Under the pieces are notes generated by a model. The model saw nothing but the letters and a program-made list of their open reading frames with translations. It was not told where the DNA came from and did no database searches. Of a stretch of 64,000 nt of DNA, positions 9,548 to 20,493 are shown piece by piece. The translations under genes were made by a program, and so were the position numbers. Source of the stretch: Fulvia fulva. Lineage: Eukaryota; Ascomycota; Dothideomycetes; Mycosphaerellales; Mycosphaerellaceae. The stretch is taken from the NCBI RefSeq assembly GCF_020509005.1, contig NC_063017.1, forward strand, positions 620,001 through 684,000, written 5' to 3'. Numbering within the stretch: the first letter of the stretch is position 1; every line of letters begins with the position of its first letter.

Positions 9548-11544
9548 TCAGGGTTGGTCGACACGTGAGAACCTGTACGGCAGCGGTAGCACTTACCCTG
9601 CTTCTTAAGGTCTTCGCGCTGCTCACGGTTGAGCGTAGGCAGGTTCTGTAGATGTGTCGGCAGATCCTCCTTCTTCTTGGTACCAGCGTACTGTAGTGGG
9701 CGCTGTACCAAGGCACCTGCTACACCGGCAGCGGCACTAGCAACTGCGTTGCCGTTGTTCTGGTTGTTCTGGCCGCCATTGCTGTTCGAGTTGCCATTGC
9801 CCCGGGGGCGCTCCTTCTGCGGGTATAGTCGATCTGTCTCGTAGAAACTCTCGTCCAGTGCGGTGCACTCCTCGATAACGTCTTGCATGCTGTCTAGGCG
9901 GCGGTCGACTTCGCGGTCGCCGAAGGTCTTGATGAAGTACTTGCGGTTCAGTCGGTTACGGAACAGCATGAGCTCGGTCTCATCGGTCCATGACATCCAG
10001 GCGCGCAACTTCGAGTAGCGGGCATGGAAGGCTACAAAGGTTTCGCCTTGTTCTTGCTTGCAGGTAGCAATGTCAACCATAGCCTTGGTTCCCTCATTGC
10101 GTGTGCCATATTGGCGTGTCATCCAGTCTAATAACTCTTCTCCAGTCTTGAACTCGTTGAAGGACTGCTGTCCAGGCACAGGGATCCTCGGCTTGATGCT
10201 TCGCTGAGGATCACCTTGTGTCCACCCATACACGAAGCGCAGACCATCTGCCTCAGTGCGGAAGGTTGCTACAGTCAGCTTTAGGAGAACACTGCTGTAC
10301 CAGCTGTCGAAATTGGGGTCGTCATCGTTCTTGAAGTGCTTAGGGTCGGGCACACCCTTGCCGATCTCCATGCCGCGAGTGAGGGTGCGGTCAATGGTGA
10401 AGAGACGTTCTGGAAGGTCAACCAGTGGTGTCTGGGTGCGGGTGTTGCGCATTCTCGAGTCACGACTGTTGTTGGGTCCTGGTCGCGGACGGTCGTTGTC
10501 ACGTCCTCGGCCATTGTCGCCACGGTCATCGTCGTCTCCATCGTTATCGTTATCACCACCACCGCCACCGCCCCCTCCACCAGCAGCTTCGCGATACCTA
10601 CGCAATAGCTGCTCGAGTGAGGTCTCGCGTGGGCGGGAACGAGAGGGTCGGCGGCCTAAGCGGCCCCTACCTCCGTTCTGTGTGGTGTCTCCTGCCTCAA
10701 GCCGAGCCTTCAGGTCATCGACTTCTTGTTGTAGGGCCTGGTTCTTCGCCTCAGCATCTTGTGCCTTCTTCTTCTCCTTCTCGCAGATCTCGCTGAACTG
10801 CTTGCACAGGTTGTTGGCTTCCTTGTATTTCTTCCCCAGCTCTTGCAACTTAGCTAGGTCGCAATCCTTCTTGCTCTTAAGATCTGCTGCCATTTTCTGT
10901 GTGACAAGCTCTTCACTTCGCAGCATCTTGTAGATGCGGTCGTATTCGGTGTACAGCGTGGTGTACTGGGTGTTCTGGAGGTCGTTGGCTCGCTCCATTA
11001 CATCGAGTTGTCTGCCCTTAGTAATTGCCGTGTTGACTGCTTGTAGCACGAAGTCGTGGGTGGTCTTCGGGTGTTGGGATGCAAGGGTCGTGAGGTTGTC
11101 TGGGGTGACATTCTGGTATTCGGATGCGAGAATGTGTTCTGCCTCGTCGAGTGATAGATACACCTCGTCTGGGTCGCCGCCTGGGTTCTCTTCGAGCTTG
11201 AACTCGAACAGTTCTGTAAAGTCAATCTCACCACCTTCTTCTCGCTCGAAGGCCTTCTGGTAAGCTTTATCAATCTCTTGTTGTAGCGCGACACCGGTGT
11301 CTACTGTGACCCGCCGGTTGTCGTCCTGTGTCTGACTCTGAGGAAAAGAGGAGAGGTCGGGGAAAAGAGATGTGCGCTGCTTGCTTTTGCCCTTAGGCTT
11401 AGGTGGCGGTCGCATGCCGCCGTTCGCTGTTTGTGAAGTCATGTTGTCTGGGTTCGGGGGAGGCGTGACGGTGCCTGTATCCTGACTGTCTACGAGCGCG
11501 CGACCACCTGCTGATGGTGTCGCCGCGTTGCGTTCTCTAGGCAT
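9418..11544 (-). CDS. gag: Gypsy-A gag: capsid/nucleocapsid polyprotein
   Basis: 708 codons, open throughout; the ATG at 11544 is the first in this frame after an upstream stop. Order: Pro/Thr-rich N-terminus; a coiled coil rich in Lys, Glu and Gln at about 185-285; nine Gly and an Asp/Asn/Arg-rich stretch at about 322-352; a Gag capsid-like domain at about 400-600; an Asn/Gly-rich linker; and one zinc knuckle C652-x2-C655-x4-H660-x6-C667, with six residues in the last gap instead of the usual four. Gag forms the cytoplasmic particle and binds element RNA. It ends 15 nt after the slippery heptamer. It differs from Gypsy-B at P47 (L in B), L230 (P in B) and L296 (S in B), each a CpA/TpA difference. 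Confidence 0.95.
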   Translation of the reverse strand: MPRERNAATPSAGGRALVDSQDTGTVTPPPNPDNMTSQTANGGMRPPPKPKGKSKQRTSLFPDLSSFPQSQTQDDNRRVTVDTGVALQQEIDKAYQKAFEREEGGEIDFTELFEFKLEENPGGDPDEVYLSLDEAEHILASEYQNVTPDNLTTLASQHPKTTHDFVLQAVNTAITKGRQLDVMERANDLQNTQYTTLYTEYDRIYKMLRSEELVTQKMAADLKSKKDCDLAKLQELGKKYKEANNLCKQFSEICEKEKKKAQDAEAKNQALQQEVDDLKARLEAGDTTQNGGRGRLGRRPSRSRPRETSLEQLLRRYREAAGGGGGGGGGDNDNDGDDDDRGDNGRGRDNDRPRPGPNNSRDSRMRNTRTQTPLVDLPERLFTIDRTLTRGMEIGKGVPDPKHFKNDDDPNFDSWYSSVLLKLTVATFRTEADGLRFVYGWTQGDPQRSIKPRIPVPGQQSFNEFKTGEELLDWMTRQYGTRNEGTKAMVDIATCKQEQGETFVAFHARYSKLRAWMSWTDETELMLFRNRLNRKYFIKTFGDREVDRRLDSMQDVIEECTALDESFYETDRLYPQKERPRGNGNSNSNGGQNNQNNGNAVASAAAGVAGALVQRPLQYAGTKKKEDLPTHLQNLPTLNREQREDLKKQGKCYRCRTGSHVSTNPECPMYGYDGDYRPPRPRNTTPNPNANLSSLAADPRQGNGTTAA

Positions 11545-11669
11545 CTGCGCGCTGTGCGCCTTACCGTGTTCTGTGTTCTGATGCGGCTCTGCGCGTTCTC
11601 GAGTTCTGCGGTTCTGTCTGTTCCTGTTGTTACGCGTCCCTTACCTAGATCCGCGATCTGGGTAGTAAG

Positions 11670-11678
11670 GTAGAACAA
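11670..11678 (-). other. Gypsy-A candidate primer-binding site (self-priming)
   Basis: Two nt inside the 5' LTR the element reads TTGTTCTAC, the exact complement of GTAGAACAA within the same LTR (11722-11730). This matches the arrangement of Tf1/sushi elements, which prime on the folded 5' end of their own RNA. No initiator-tRNA-like site was recognised here. Confidence 0.6.
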
Positions 11679-11680
11679 AC

Positions 11681-11864
11681 TGTAAGGGCGCGCGTACCAT
11701 AGGGTCCGAATGAGATAGTTGTTGTTCTACGAAGCTACGAAAGAGGAGCGCGAGGCGCGGCGAAGTTATAAAGTAAAGCCAAGCCGCGCTAACCCGATGC
11801 AGAAGGTCCGCGGTTCAGCCGGGCCGACGCAGCTACAGTGAGGGGTCGCGGGCTGCCCGTGACA
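11681..11864 (-). repeat. Gypsy-A 5' LTR with promoter
   Basis: 184 bp, identical to 4643-4826. A TATA-like TTTATAA lies at 11766-11772 on the minus strand, about 40 nt upstream of the GTAGAACAA stretch (11722-11730) that would have to lie at or near the RNA 5' end if self-priming is right. Confidence 0.95.
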
Positions 11865-11869
11865 AGTAA

Positions 11870-14800
11870 TAGGGAAATAGCTAGACTAACGCTTAAGTAT
11901 AATAACCGTTAGTCCTACTTACGAACATAATACTAAGAAGGAAATATAGCGAGATACGGTAATATAAGGACTAGAGTACGCTTTACGTATATTAGTAAGC
12001 TCTCTAACACCGCCTATTATACGAGGGGTACTAAGGCCGAGAGTGTCCCCTTACCTTATAATGCCTAGTAGTATATATAGTAATTAAGCTCTTGCCTTCC
12101 TTAATTATAGTGCTACCTCTTAGTATATAAATTCTATATACGCTCGTATATATAATCTTCCTCGACTCTAGGAAGAACCTCTTTAATTAGGACTAGCTAA
12201 TAGCGGCTCCGCTAACGAGCTTATTACTAAGTCTACGTATTTTTCTTTTAATATTAGCGGCTACGTCGAAGTCCTTAGCTACTATTTAGTAGAATTACTA
12301 GAGTATAACATCGTACTCGGCTCTAGTTAGTTCGTAGACTACGAACTAGAGATATAATAAAAGCAGGGCATTATAATAATAAATCATTTGAAATGCCGTA
12401 CCTATAAGGCAAACTAGAGGTCTAATAAGCACCTAATAGTACAGTCTATTAACTATCTAGCTACGCTAGTACTATTAGGCAATTATTGACCGCCGATAGT
12501 AGAAGATAACCCCGACGAAGTCACCGCTCCTACGCTATCGTTACCTAAGTATATACCCTAACTATAGTTCTATACGACGTTTAAGGACGAAGAGGATAAC
12601 TTCCGTATATATACTCGATAACTATTACCGGTAGACGGCGTTAAGACGTTAAAGCGACCGTACCGATATACGAAACAAAAGTAACGAGTTGTCGAACTAG
12701 AACTAGAGATCAATATCGTAAACATCTCCGCGGCCTACGTAGTAAAACTAGCTCGTAAGAAAGGAGCGGAAGTCTATATAATGTGGATTATACTACCTAG
12801 TTAGGAGTACTACGCTAACCTATTACGAGCCTACGTAATAGTAGCGACTAGGTAAGACTTCGATCCTACTAGGCTCTACGCTATAAACCTTCGGAAGGTA
12901 TAGTTAGTAAACCCCTTAATAGTATATATAATAATAGTAAATAGCGACTTCGATAGATTTATAAAAGGTAAAGACAAGGACTAAGATACTAAGGTCTACT
13001 TACCCTAGGAACTATACGATTTCGAGGACTGTTTTAACCGTTAGGATATATCGAAGATCCTACCTTACCGCCCTAGTAAAGACTATAAAATACACCTTAA
13101 AGACGAAACTAAGTCACCTCCTTTTAAGCGGCTATACGTAATGTCGTCTTGCGAGAATAAGGTAATTAAGAAGTAGGTCGATAATTAGCTAGAATCTAGA
13201 GTAATATAACGAAGCACGAGCCCGGCCTCTATACTAGTACTAATTATACGTAAACTAGGCGGCGGTCTACGGGTCTATATTGACTATAGAGCTCTTAATG
13301 CCCTTACGGTCAAAAGTAGATACCTAATACCGCTATTCTAAAAAACGCTAAACCGCCTAAATAGGAAGAAGTACTTTACTAAACTCGATATTATCTCTAC
13401 CTTTAACCGCATTCGTATTACGGAGGGCTACGAATAGAAAACTGCGTTTAGTACTCGCTATAGTCAATTCGAGTATATAGTAATGCCTTTCGGCCTATAT
13501 AATACTCTAGGAACATTCTAATTATATATTAACGATACGCTTAGGGAGTATCTCGATGACTTCTGTTTAGTATACCTAAATAATATCCTAATCTTTAGCG
13601 ACACATTCGAAGAATATATATAATACGTACGTAAAGTACTATAGCGTATACGTAAAGCCGGCCTATAATTAGACATCGACAAATGCGAGTTCTACTAAAT
13701 AGAGACGAAGTACCTTAGTGTTATTATAGGAGTCGACGGTATCCGTATAGACCTAGAAAAGGTCGACGTAGTCAAGAACTAGCTTACTCTAATATGCCTA
13801 AAGGATGTATAAGTATTCCTTAGGTTCGGAAACTACTATCGAAGGTTTATATAGAACTTCTCTAAAATCTATATGCCCCTTACAAATTTGACAAAGACTA
13901 GTAAGAATAGTAAGCCAATACTATTCGTTTAGACAATAGAATACGAAGTAGCCTTCTAAGGATTAAAAGATGTATTATTAACAGATACGGTACTTATATA
14001 CTTTATACTAGGGTTAGAAACTATAGTCGAAACAGATGCCTTAGATTTTGTTACTACGGTAGTAATTTTATAGAAATACGGAGACGTCTAGAGACCGGTA
14101 GTATATATGTCTAAGAAGATATTACTATAGGAGTATAACTACGAGATTTACAATAAGGAACTATTAGCTATCGCCCTCGCCTTCGAAGAATAGAGACCTA
14201 AGCTTACCGTTAACTTAGACGATGACATAGACACCGATTTTAAGAATACGAAGGATATAGATAATAATCCCGTCATTATCTACTCCGATTATAAGAACCT
14301 AGAATACTTTATAAGTGCGAAACAACTTAAAAGACGGTAGATACGCTAGGCATAGTTCCTAGTACAGTTCGTATTCAAAATTACCTATCGTCTAGGTATA
14401 TAGGGCATAAAGCCTAATAGTCTTACTAGACGATCGTAAGATCTACCGTCGGATCTAAGTGATCTACGTCTATAGCATTAGAGCTAGGTTATCCTACCGC
14501 CCGCTCGCCTCGATATTAAGCTTAATTTAAGCGAGCTATAGGAGGGGGAGGTCGCGTAGTAGGCAGTATAGTAGGATTTACTTATATAAGTTAAGGCTCT
14601 ATATAACGAAGAGACCGTTTAGGCTACTATATAATAGCTATCCTAGAACTAGTAAGTATCCTTATTACGTAAATATAAGATTAAAGATCGTACGTCTAAA
14701 GTGGAAGATAGTATAATCTATATAAAGAACGCCTACGGAGGATATAGCTTATTTGTCCTAGAAGTTACTAGCGTAGTAGAACTTCGTACTCTAATTACAA

Positions 14801-16740
14801 AACGTTTCTACGATATACCCGCGGCTAGGCATCCCGGCCGTAAAAAGACATTCGAGTTGATTAGTAGATACTACCGCTAGCTACGTATAGTACAAACGAT
14901 TAAGAGATTCGTCCGTAATTATATTATCTATAGAATAACGGTTCCGTTAAATTAGTAGTATTAGGGCCTCCTTATACTATTGCCGGTACCCTTCGGAGTA
15001 TAGGAGGATATCGCTATTAACTTTGTTATAGATTTGCCCGTAAGTAAGAGCTTAACCGATAGATAAACGTATAAGAACGTCCTTATAGTTACGGACAGGC
15101 TTACTAAGGAGAGACACCTAACCCTAGTACTATAGATAGACGCCCTATATATCGTATATATCTTTATCCGCTACATCTTCGTACGTTATAGTATTCCTAA
15201 GAGTATCGTCTCGGATCGGGGCTCCTAGTAGACGTCTACGTTCTAGAGACGAGTTTGCTCCCTACTCGGTATTTAATAACGACTATCGACGGCCTTTTAC
15301 CTAGAATCCGATAGATAGTCTAAAAACACGAATAAGGTTATAGAACGTTACCTTAGGGCCTACATTAACTACGCCCAAGATAATTAGGTTAATTAGTTAC
15401 TACTTGCCGAGTTTACTACTAACAATTATATATTAGCTACTACTAGAGTATTACCCTTCTACGCTAATACCGGTCGTAACCTAGAATTTACGGATACTAG
15501 TCTAACTACCCCTATAAAGCTCATACCCTATAAGTAACGACTCGATATAGAATCTACGAATACGTTTACTAAGCGTATAAACTAGATATACGTATACCTA
15601 AGGCAAGAAATTGTGTTAGCCTAAGCGTTATAAGTAGATTTTATAAACGTATATCGCTCGCTACCTCCGAATTATACTATCGGCGACGAAGTTTACATTA
15701 ATACTACTAACTAGTTAATAACACGCCCGTCTAAGAAGCTCGATATTAAGAACGTAGGGCCGTACGAGATCACCGTAGCACTCCCGTATTAAAATGCTTA
15801 CCGCGTTATAATACCCGATTAGTTAGGCAATCTCTATAACACTTTCTACGCCTCGTTCCTATAACTAGCTACTAATAACCCCGAACCTAGATAGATCCTA
15901 GTACCGCTGCCTCTAATCGAGATTACCCGTAACGACGACGGCGAAACATCCGAAGAGTACTTTATAGAGGATATACTCGATAGGAAATATTTTAAGCTAA
16001 AGGGAAGACTACTAAAATACTTACTACCGAAGTAAGACGAGTATAAGTACCTAGTAAAGTAGAAAGGATACCGCGAGCCGAGCTAGGAGCTACTAGAAGT
16101 TTTAGTAGGAGTAGCCGTATCTATTATAGACTTCTACTATAACTTTCCGACGAAGTCTATACCCGCCGACTTTAAGCCGCCGTACGACTAGGTACCTAAT
16201 AAGGACCGAGTTACTAGTATACTACGATCTTATACTAAGTCTAGGTAGTTGCCTACGGAGAACGCGAGTACGTCTATAGGCGGCAGTTATACCGTAAACT
16301 AATACGCCCGTAACGACGTCTAAGCTATAAGTAAGGGCGTTACGCCGCTCGATAAGACTTAATACGAGTGCGATAGAGTTCGATACGCCTATAGTTAACC
16401 TATAAAGCTCTATAGAAACGAACGCTATAGATATAGGCTCGGATACTTAATACGCTAGGGCTACTATAGAACCGCGTATACCTACTTCTATAAAGATAAT
16501 AACGGATAGAAGTCTCTATAATAAGCGTTAGAATAAGGATGTCGCTATATACTTTAAGCCTCTATATAGCCGTACTAGCTTAGCCGCCCGACGGATATAG
16601 TAATCGATAGTAAGGAAGATATTAAGGGTTTAGAGAATGCTTAAGCTAAATAAGGTAGACTAGAGGATAATATAGTTTTCGTAGATATACTACTATAGAG
16701 ACAGAGCCGTCCGAGGACGAATAGCGATCTAAAGGGGGGG
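11870..16740 (+). pseudogene. Gypsy-R1 pol remnant: PR, RT, RNase H, IN, chromodomain
   Basis: A plus-strand pol path broken by many TAG/TAA codons. A protease-end pattern like 'YNIVLGSS' lies near 12300. RT lies at about 13080-13700 with an 'IDYRALNA' block and 'YFTKLDI'; the active-site aspartates are blurred by RIP. RNase H lies at about 14000-14420 ('NKELLAI', then a 'DYKNLEY' block near 14285). Integrase lies at about 14780-15500 with 'VTDRLTKE' and 'SIVSDRGS'. A chromodomain lies at about 15950-16140 with a degraded 'YLVKWKGY'. A purine run at 16731-16740 precedes the 3' LTR. No function is possible. The first bases (11865-11869) are Gypsy-A's target duplication. Confidence 0.85.
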
Positions 16741-16744
16741 ATAC

Positions 16745-16894
16745 TATTACGGTTTACTACTACCGTAACGTCGCGCGTCTTAGCGCTTCCTTATATATCT
16801 CGCGCGCTTCGCGCTTCTCTTTCGTAGCCTTATCGAACAACGCTTATTTTACGGCAACCCTATACTAACGTCTTATAGATTACTACCCGTAATA
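16745..16894 (+). repeat. Gypsy-R1 3' LTR
   Basis: 150 bp, partner of 2080-2229, followed by CTAGC, the target duplication also found before the 5' LTR. Confidence 0.85.
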
Positions 16895-19694
16895 CTAGCT
16901 AAAGCTTTTCCGGTAATCGTACGTAGATATAAATAGTTCTACTTATAGTAATAATTAGAGCTCTAGCTCTTTCTACTAGGTCCTACGTAGGCGCGTATTC
17001 CGCGGTTACGTACTATTTAATCTTGTTATTATTAATAACTAAGCGAAACACCTTCCTAATAGCGGGCTTATTATCGCTATAGAAGTCTACGAACCTACGA
17101 CTAATAAAGTTAATAAAGCTTAGTAGGCTATTAAAGCAAGCTAATACCGATTACTAATCCCTATTCTTAATAGTAAACTAGAAGTATCTATAGGTATCTA
17201 GATCGTAGAAGTAGACAAGGTACCTATTACCGTTATAGGCGATCGTGAATTCTACTAAGTCTATAGCTATATAGCCGTATAGGGTTATTACCCTAATAGG
17301 CTAAGACTAATTATATACCTTATAAGCTTTACTAAGCCTATATACTCTATAATATATAGTAAGGGGTACGCTTAGACTATCGTTAATAATCACCTTCTTA
17401 ACTCTAAGCGGTAACTACTTAATACGTTTAGCGCTAATATAACTAAAGATTTAATACTACTAGCGGCTAGAGAGCTTTTGGTGTTTAATAGGGGTCCTAC
17501 TAGACGTAGCTATACCTTTAGTGCCCCTAGTACTGTTTAGGACTACGAGAACGGTGCGGTTACTATCCTCTTAAGTAGTTAGAGATACTACGCTATTAGT
17601 AGGTTTATCGCCGATGTTTGTACTCCTACTAATAGTACTAATAAAGTACGCGTTACGTATCTTTTTAGTAGCCTTCGGTAGTACTAGGCCCTCTTTTATA
17701 GGCCATTAGTAAATAATAGGTGACTTAGGTAGTGTGACCACCTTAAGGAAAGGGATTATACTAGTAGGGCGGTATAGGTCTATTAATTTAGTGTCGTTAT
17801 ACTATATTGAATTACTACGTCCGTACTACTAGAGTCCGGCTATTTCTATACGTATATAAGAGATGACGTTTATATAAAAGTCTAGGTAGTAAGCTATATC
17901 TAGTAAGGTGAATAGATGGCCCCTAATTAATATATAAACACGCCCTAACGCTATAATTAGAAAGGTAGTTATTCTAGCCTAGATTTCTAAGATAGTAAGG
18001 CGCTCTATAATAAACTCTACACCCTCCTAGTTATAATAATTGATTATATAAGTGTCTAAACAGTTATTATATACCTCGTAATCCCTAAAGTTGACGCTTA
18101 ACTTACTAATTAAGCTAGAAAGAACAGTAAGGCTAACAAAGCCCTTATCGCTTAGTAATACCTTCTTTATATTAGTAATAGCCTTGTTACGTTCCTAGTC
18201 CTTACGATTATTACGATTTAATACGCTAAGTAGACGCTCGCCGTCGTCGCTTAAGTAGTAGTTAATAAAGTTTTTCTAGTACTTCTTCTACTACTCTAAG
18301 CGTTAATCCTTTACTAGGCGCTTATCGGGGTTGATCATATCGTATAAGAACAGGCCCTTATAACAGGTGTCCTTAGGCTCGCCGGTAATATTCTAGTAGC
18401 CGCTTAGCCTATTATTGTCCTTATCTTTGTTCTTATCGCCGCGGCTACTACTACGACCCTTGTTACCGCGGCTATTACTACGGTTATTATTACTACGGCT
18501 ACTACTACGGTCACCCTCCTTTTAACTAGTACCTATAGGTACTATTTTATCCTCTACTAAGGTTTCTCCGGAGAAGGTTACGAAGACTAATCGACCGTTA
18601 GTTATCACTAGTACGGTGTCGCGTATCTATTCGAGGTAACGCTTAGTAAGCTTTTATAGTAACATTTTATTACGCTTCTACTCGTTATATAGAGAAGCAC
18701 CGTAGGCTAGAGTCTACTTCTACTAAATAGTAAGTAGGAAGTGTCTACTAAGGTCGTTATACTCGGCGTAGTTATACTTAAGTATCTTAGTCTATAAAAC
18801 TAACTAGTCTAAGTACTAGTTATCGATTCTACGTACGCTAGCCTTCTAAAGCCTAGACAGCTTAAGTATAAGCTACGGCTTACGTAGTTATCGTCTAGAC
18901 TATACTAATCCTTAAGAGCCTAGTATTTCGCTCTAAGGGTGTTCTAGCCGTATATTAGCTCTTACCCTAGCTCTATCGTCGTACAGATAAGGTAGGTAAT
19001 GAGCTTTAATCGCGTAGTAGTAAAGATATCGTATAGCCGTTACCTTCGGTCTACGTCTATTTGTCGTAGCTTAATAAGATCTCTTAATATAGCGTGTCCT
19101 ACCGTATACGCTTATTAGATTTCCTTAAACGTTAAGTAAGTAGGCTCTATTAGCTCGTTACTTAGTTAGTAAAGATCTATATACTTGTAGACATTTAAAG
19201 ACTCTACGTAGAGCTCTAGCTAACGGTCAAACTTGTCCTATTAGTTATAGCTCTTTATAACTACGGTACCCTAAGGTAGGGTACCGGTAGTTACCGGGGT
19301 CTCGGTAGTAGCTATAACTATAAAATAGGTTATAGGCTAGTAAAAGTTCTATACGGGTTTACTAGGCCTAGGGGGTACTACTGTACTAGTTATAGTAGTA
19401 GTGCTATACCGATATAAACTCTGCTTTAGGGCTTCCTTATTATAGCGAATATTAGTAAGCGCTAATCGGGCTTATAAATATTACGTTAGAAGTATAGAAA
19501 GTCATTATACGGGCTTATATAGGGTGTTTTAAAAGCAGGTTATATATTGTATATATCTATCTAGAATGGACAAGTATTGCTCTTAAAGAGGCTATAGGTA
19601 ACTAATTAGTTACCTAATTCTTAGCGTACGTAGCCTTAAGTTTTGATAATTAGATATCGCCTATATATACGCTTAGATCGCGATATATCTAACA
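16895..19694 (-). mobile_element. Copia element, 5' half (LTR, gag, integrase core), RIP-degraded
   Basis: Read on the minus strand from right to left: a probable LTR (19525-19694), gag-like sequence (about 18240-19440) with a degraded zinc-knuckle area near 18360-18420, then the Copia integrase core (about 17400-16895). The core shows a 'GNRYLVYFYDLDT' block, a 'DNKPAIRKVFR' block and an 'LVERARALI' block with an intact DDE-type Glu context. The gene continues at 2079 and leftwards after Gypsy-R1. Stops are TAG/TAA at Trp/Gln positions. Gag and protease assignments are weaker than the integrase. Confidence 0.7.
19525..19694 (-). repeat. Probable Copia 5' LTR
   Basis: The 170-bp interval begins TGTTTT and ends CTAACA on the plus strand, so its ends are TGTT...AACA inverted repeats, and it lies at the 5' side of the minus-strand Copia. 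The partner LTR is outside the window, so the limits are unproven. Confidence 0.4.
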
Positions 19695-20491
19695 CAATTA
19701 ATATATTAGTTCCTAATATATTACTCTATACTCGTACTATTAGTTAGTTAAAGATTGATCTCTTACTCTACTCCGCTACTATTAATTCGTACCTATTTAA
19801 TAGGTTATAAGCCCGGGTTTATATAGAAATAAGAGTAATCTATATTAGTAGAGGTTACTTATATACCTTACTATCGTAGTAGAAAACATCTAGGAATTAA
19901 AAGTCTACCCCGTCTATCCTATTAAGGAGCTTAGTTCGATACTAAGTAATAGATAACCTAGATAAGGACTCTATACGGCTTACTTAAAGCTAGTACCTTA
20001 AAGATACTTTATAGGTAGAACTATATCGAGATACTATTAAGAAGGACTTTAAGTAAGTTATTTAAAGCTCTACTAGGAGAGACAGACCTATATCCTAGCC
20101 CCGAGACCTTATACCGCTCCCTCTTTACTTTACTAAGTAGGCCTTAGTATCTATACCTACGAACTTTCCTATTCTATACTAGAAGCCTTAGTAGGATCTA
20201 AGCTACTACTTTAGAACATATACACCTTGTTTTATTATATCTAATCAATTATAGATTTATACTAAGAGAAGATAGAGGAGAAGGGAGGCAAAATCCTAAT
20301 TCTTAGGAAGGATAATTAGAAGTGATAGTTCAACCTTTAGAGATATAAGATAGAGAGCTAATTAGTATTCTTTGTAATTAATGACCTAATAGAAGTGTCT
20401 TTTAACAATATTAAGGTCAAGACTCTAAAACTCTAAGAAGAGGCTATAACTAAAGAGATCCTTAATACGCTAATATAGACAACATAAAATA
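19695..20491 (+). pseudogene. Copia-like gag remnant, interrupted by a Fot1-like element
   Basis: From about 20280 to 20480 the plus strand gives a Gag-like pattern ('RKDNWK', 'YKIES', 'VFFVIND', then a helical Lys/Glu stretch) if TAG/TGA codons are read as Trp/Gln. It appears to continue after the Fot1-like element at 21612-21773, giving 'EEDKFELKGFYKSRRA'. The part from 19695 to about 20270 is RIP-degraded and I cannot assign it. Confidence is low because only short motifs remain. Confidence 0.4.
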
Positions 20492-20493
20492 TA

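Larger units (their letters stand above)
4643..11864 (-). mobile_element. Gypsy-A: intact 7,222-bp chromovirus LTR retrotransposon
   Basis: Identical 184-bp LTRs at both ends and a perfect 5-bp target duplication AGTAA (4638-4642 and 11865-11869) show a clean, recent insertion into Gypsy-R1, in the opposite orientation. Inside are an open gag (9418-11544), an open pol (4751-9547) in the -1 frame, a frameshift signal, a candidate self-priming site and a polypurine tract. It is nearly identical to Gypsy-B (38963-46185) in inverted orientation. Base composition differs sharply from its surroundings: CpA and TpG are normal here and scarce outside. All catalytic residues are present except for a DSA in place of DSG in the protease. 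Probably mobile or very recently so. Confidence 0.97.
2080..16894 (+). mobile_element. Gypsy-R1: RIP-degraded chromovirus (Ty3/Gypsy), split by Gypsy-A
   Basis: Two 150-bp LTRs (2080-2229, 16745-16894) and a 5-bp target duplication CTAGC (2075-2079 and 16895-16899) bound the element. Without Gypsy-A and its duplicated AGTAA the element is about 7.6 kb. Order on the plus strand: leader, gag with coiled coil, protease, RT, RNase H, integrase, chromodomain, G-rich polypurine tract (16731-16740). All frames carry many TAG/TAA codons at former Trp/Gln codons. It sits inside a minus-strand Copia element. Its gag layout (coiled coil, then a Gly/Asp/Asn-rich stretch) resembles that of intact Gypsy-A/B, so the two are probably related families. 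Confidence 0.85.

Noticed and set aside
10425..10796. Other antisense or out-of-frame ORFs inside Gypsy-A and Gypsy-B (for example 5294-5623, 45204-45533)
   Set aside because: All lie within the long gag and pol frames and appear identically in both copies because the elements are identical; no independent coding evidence.
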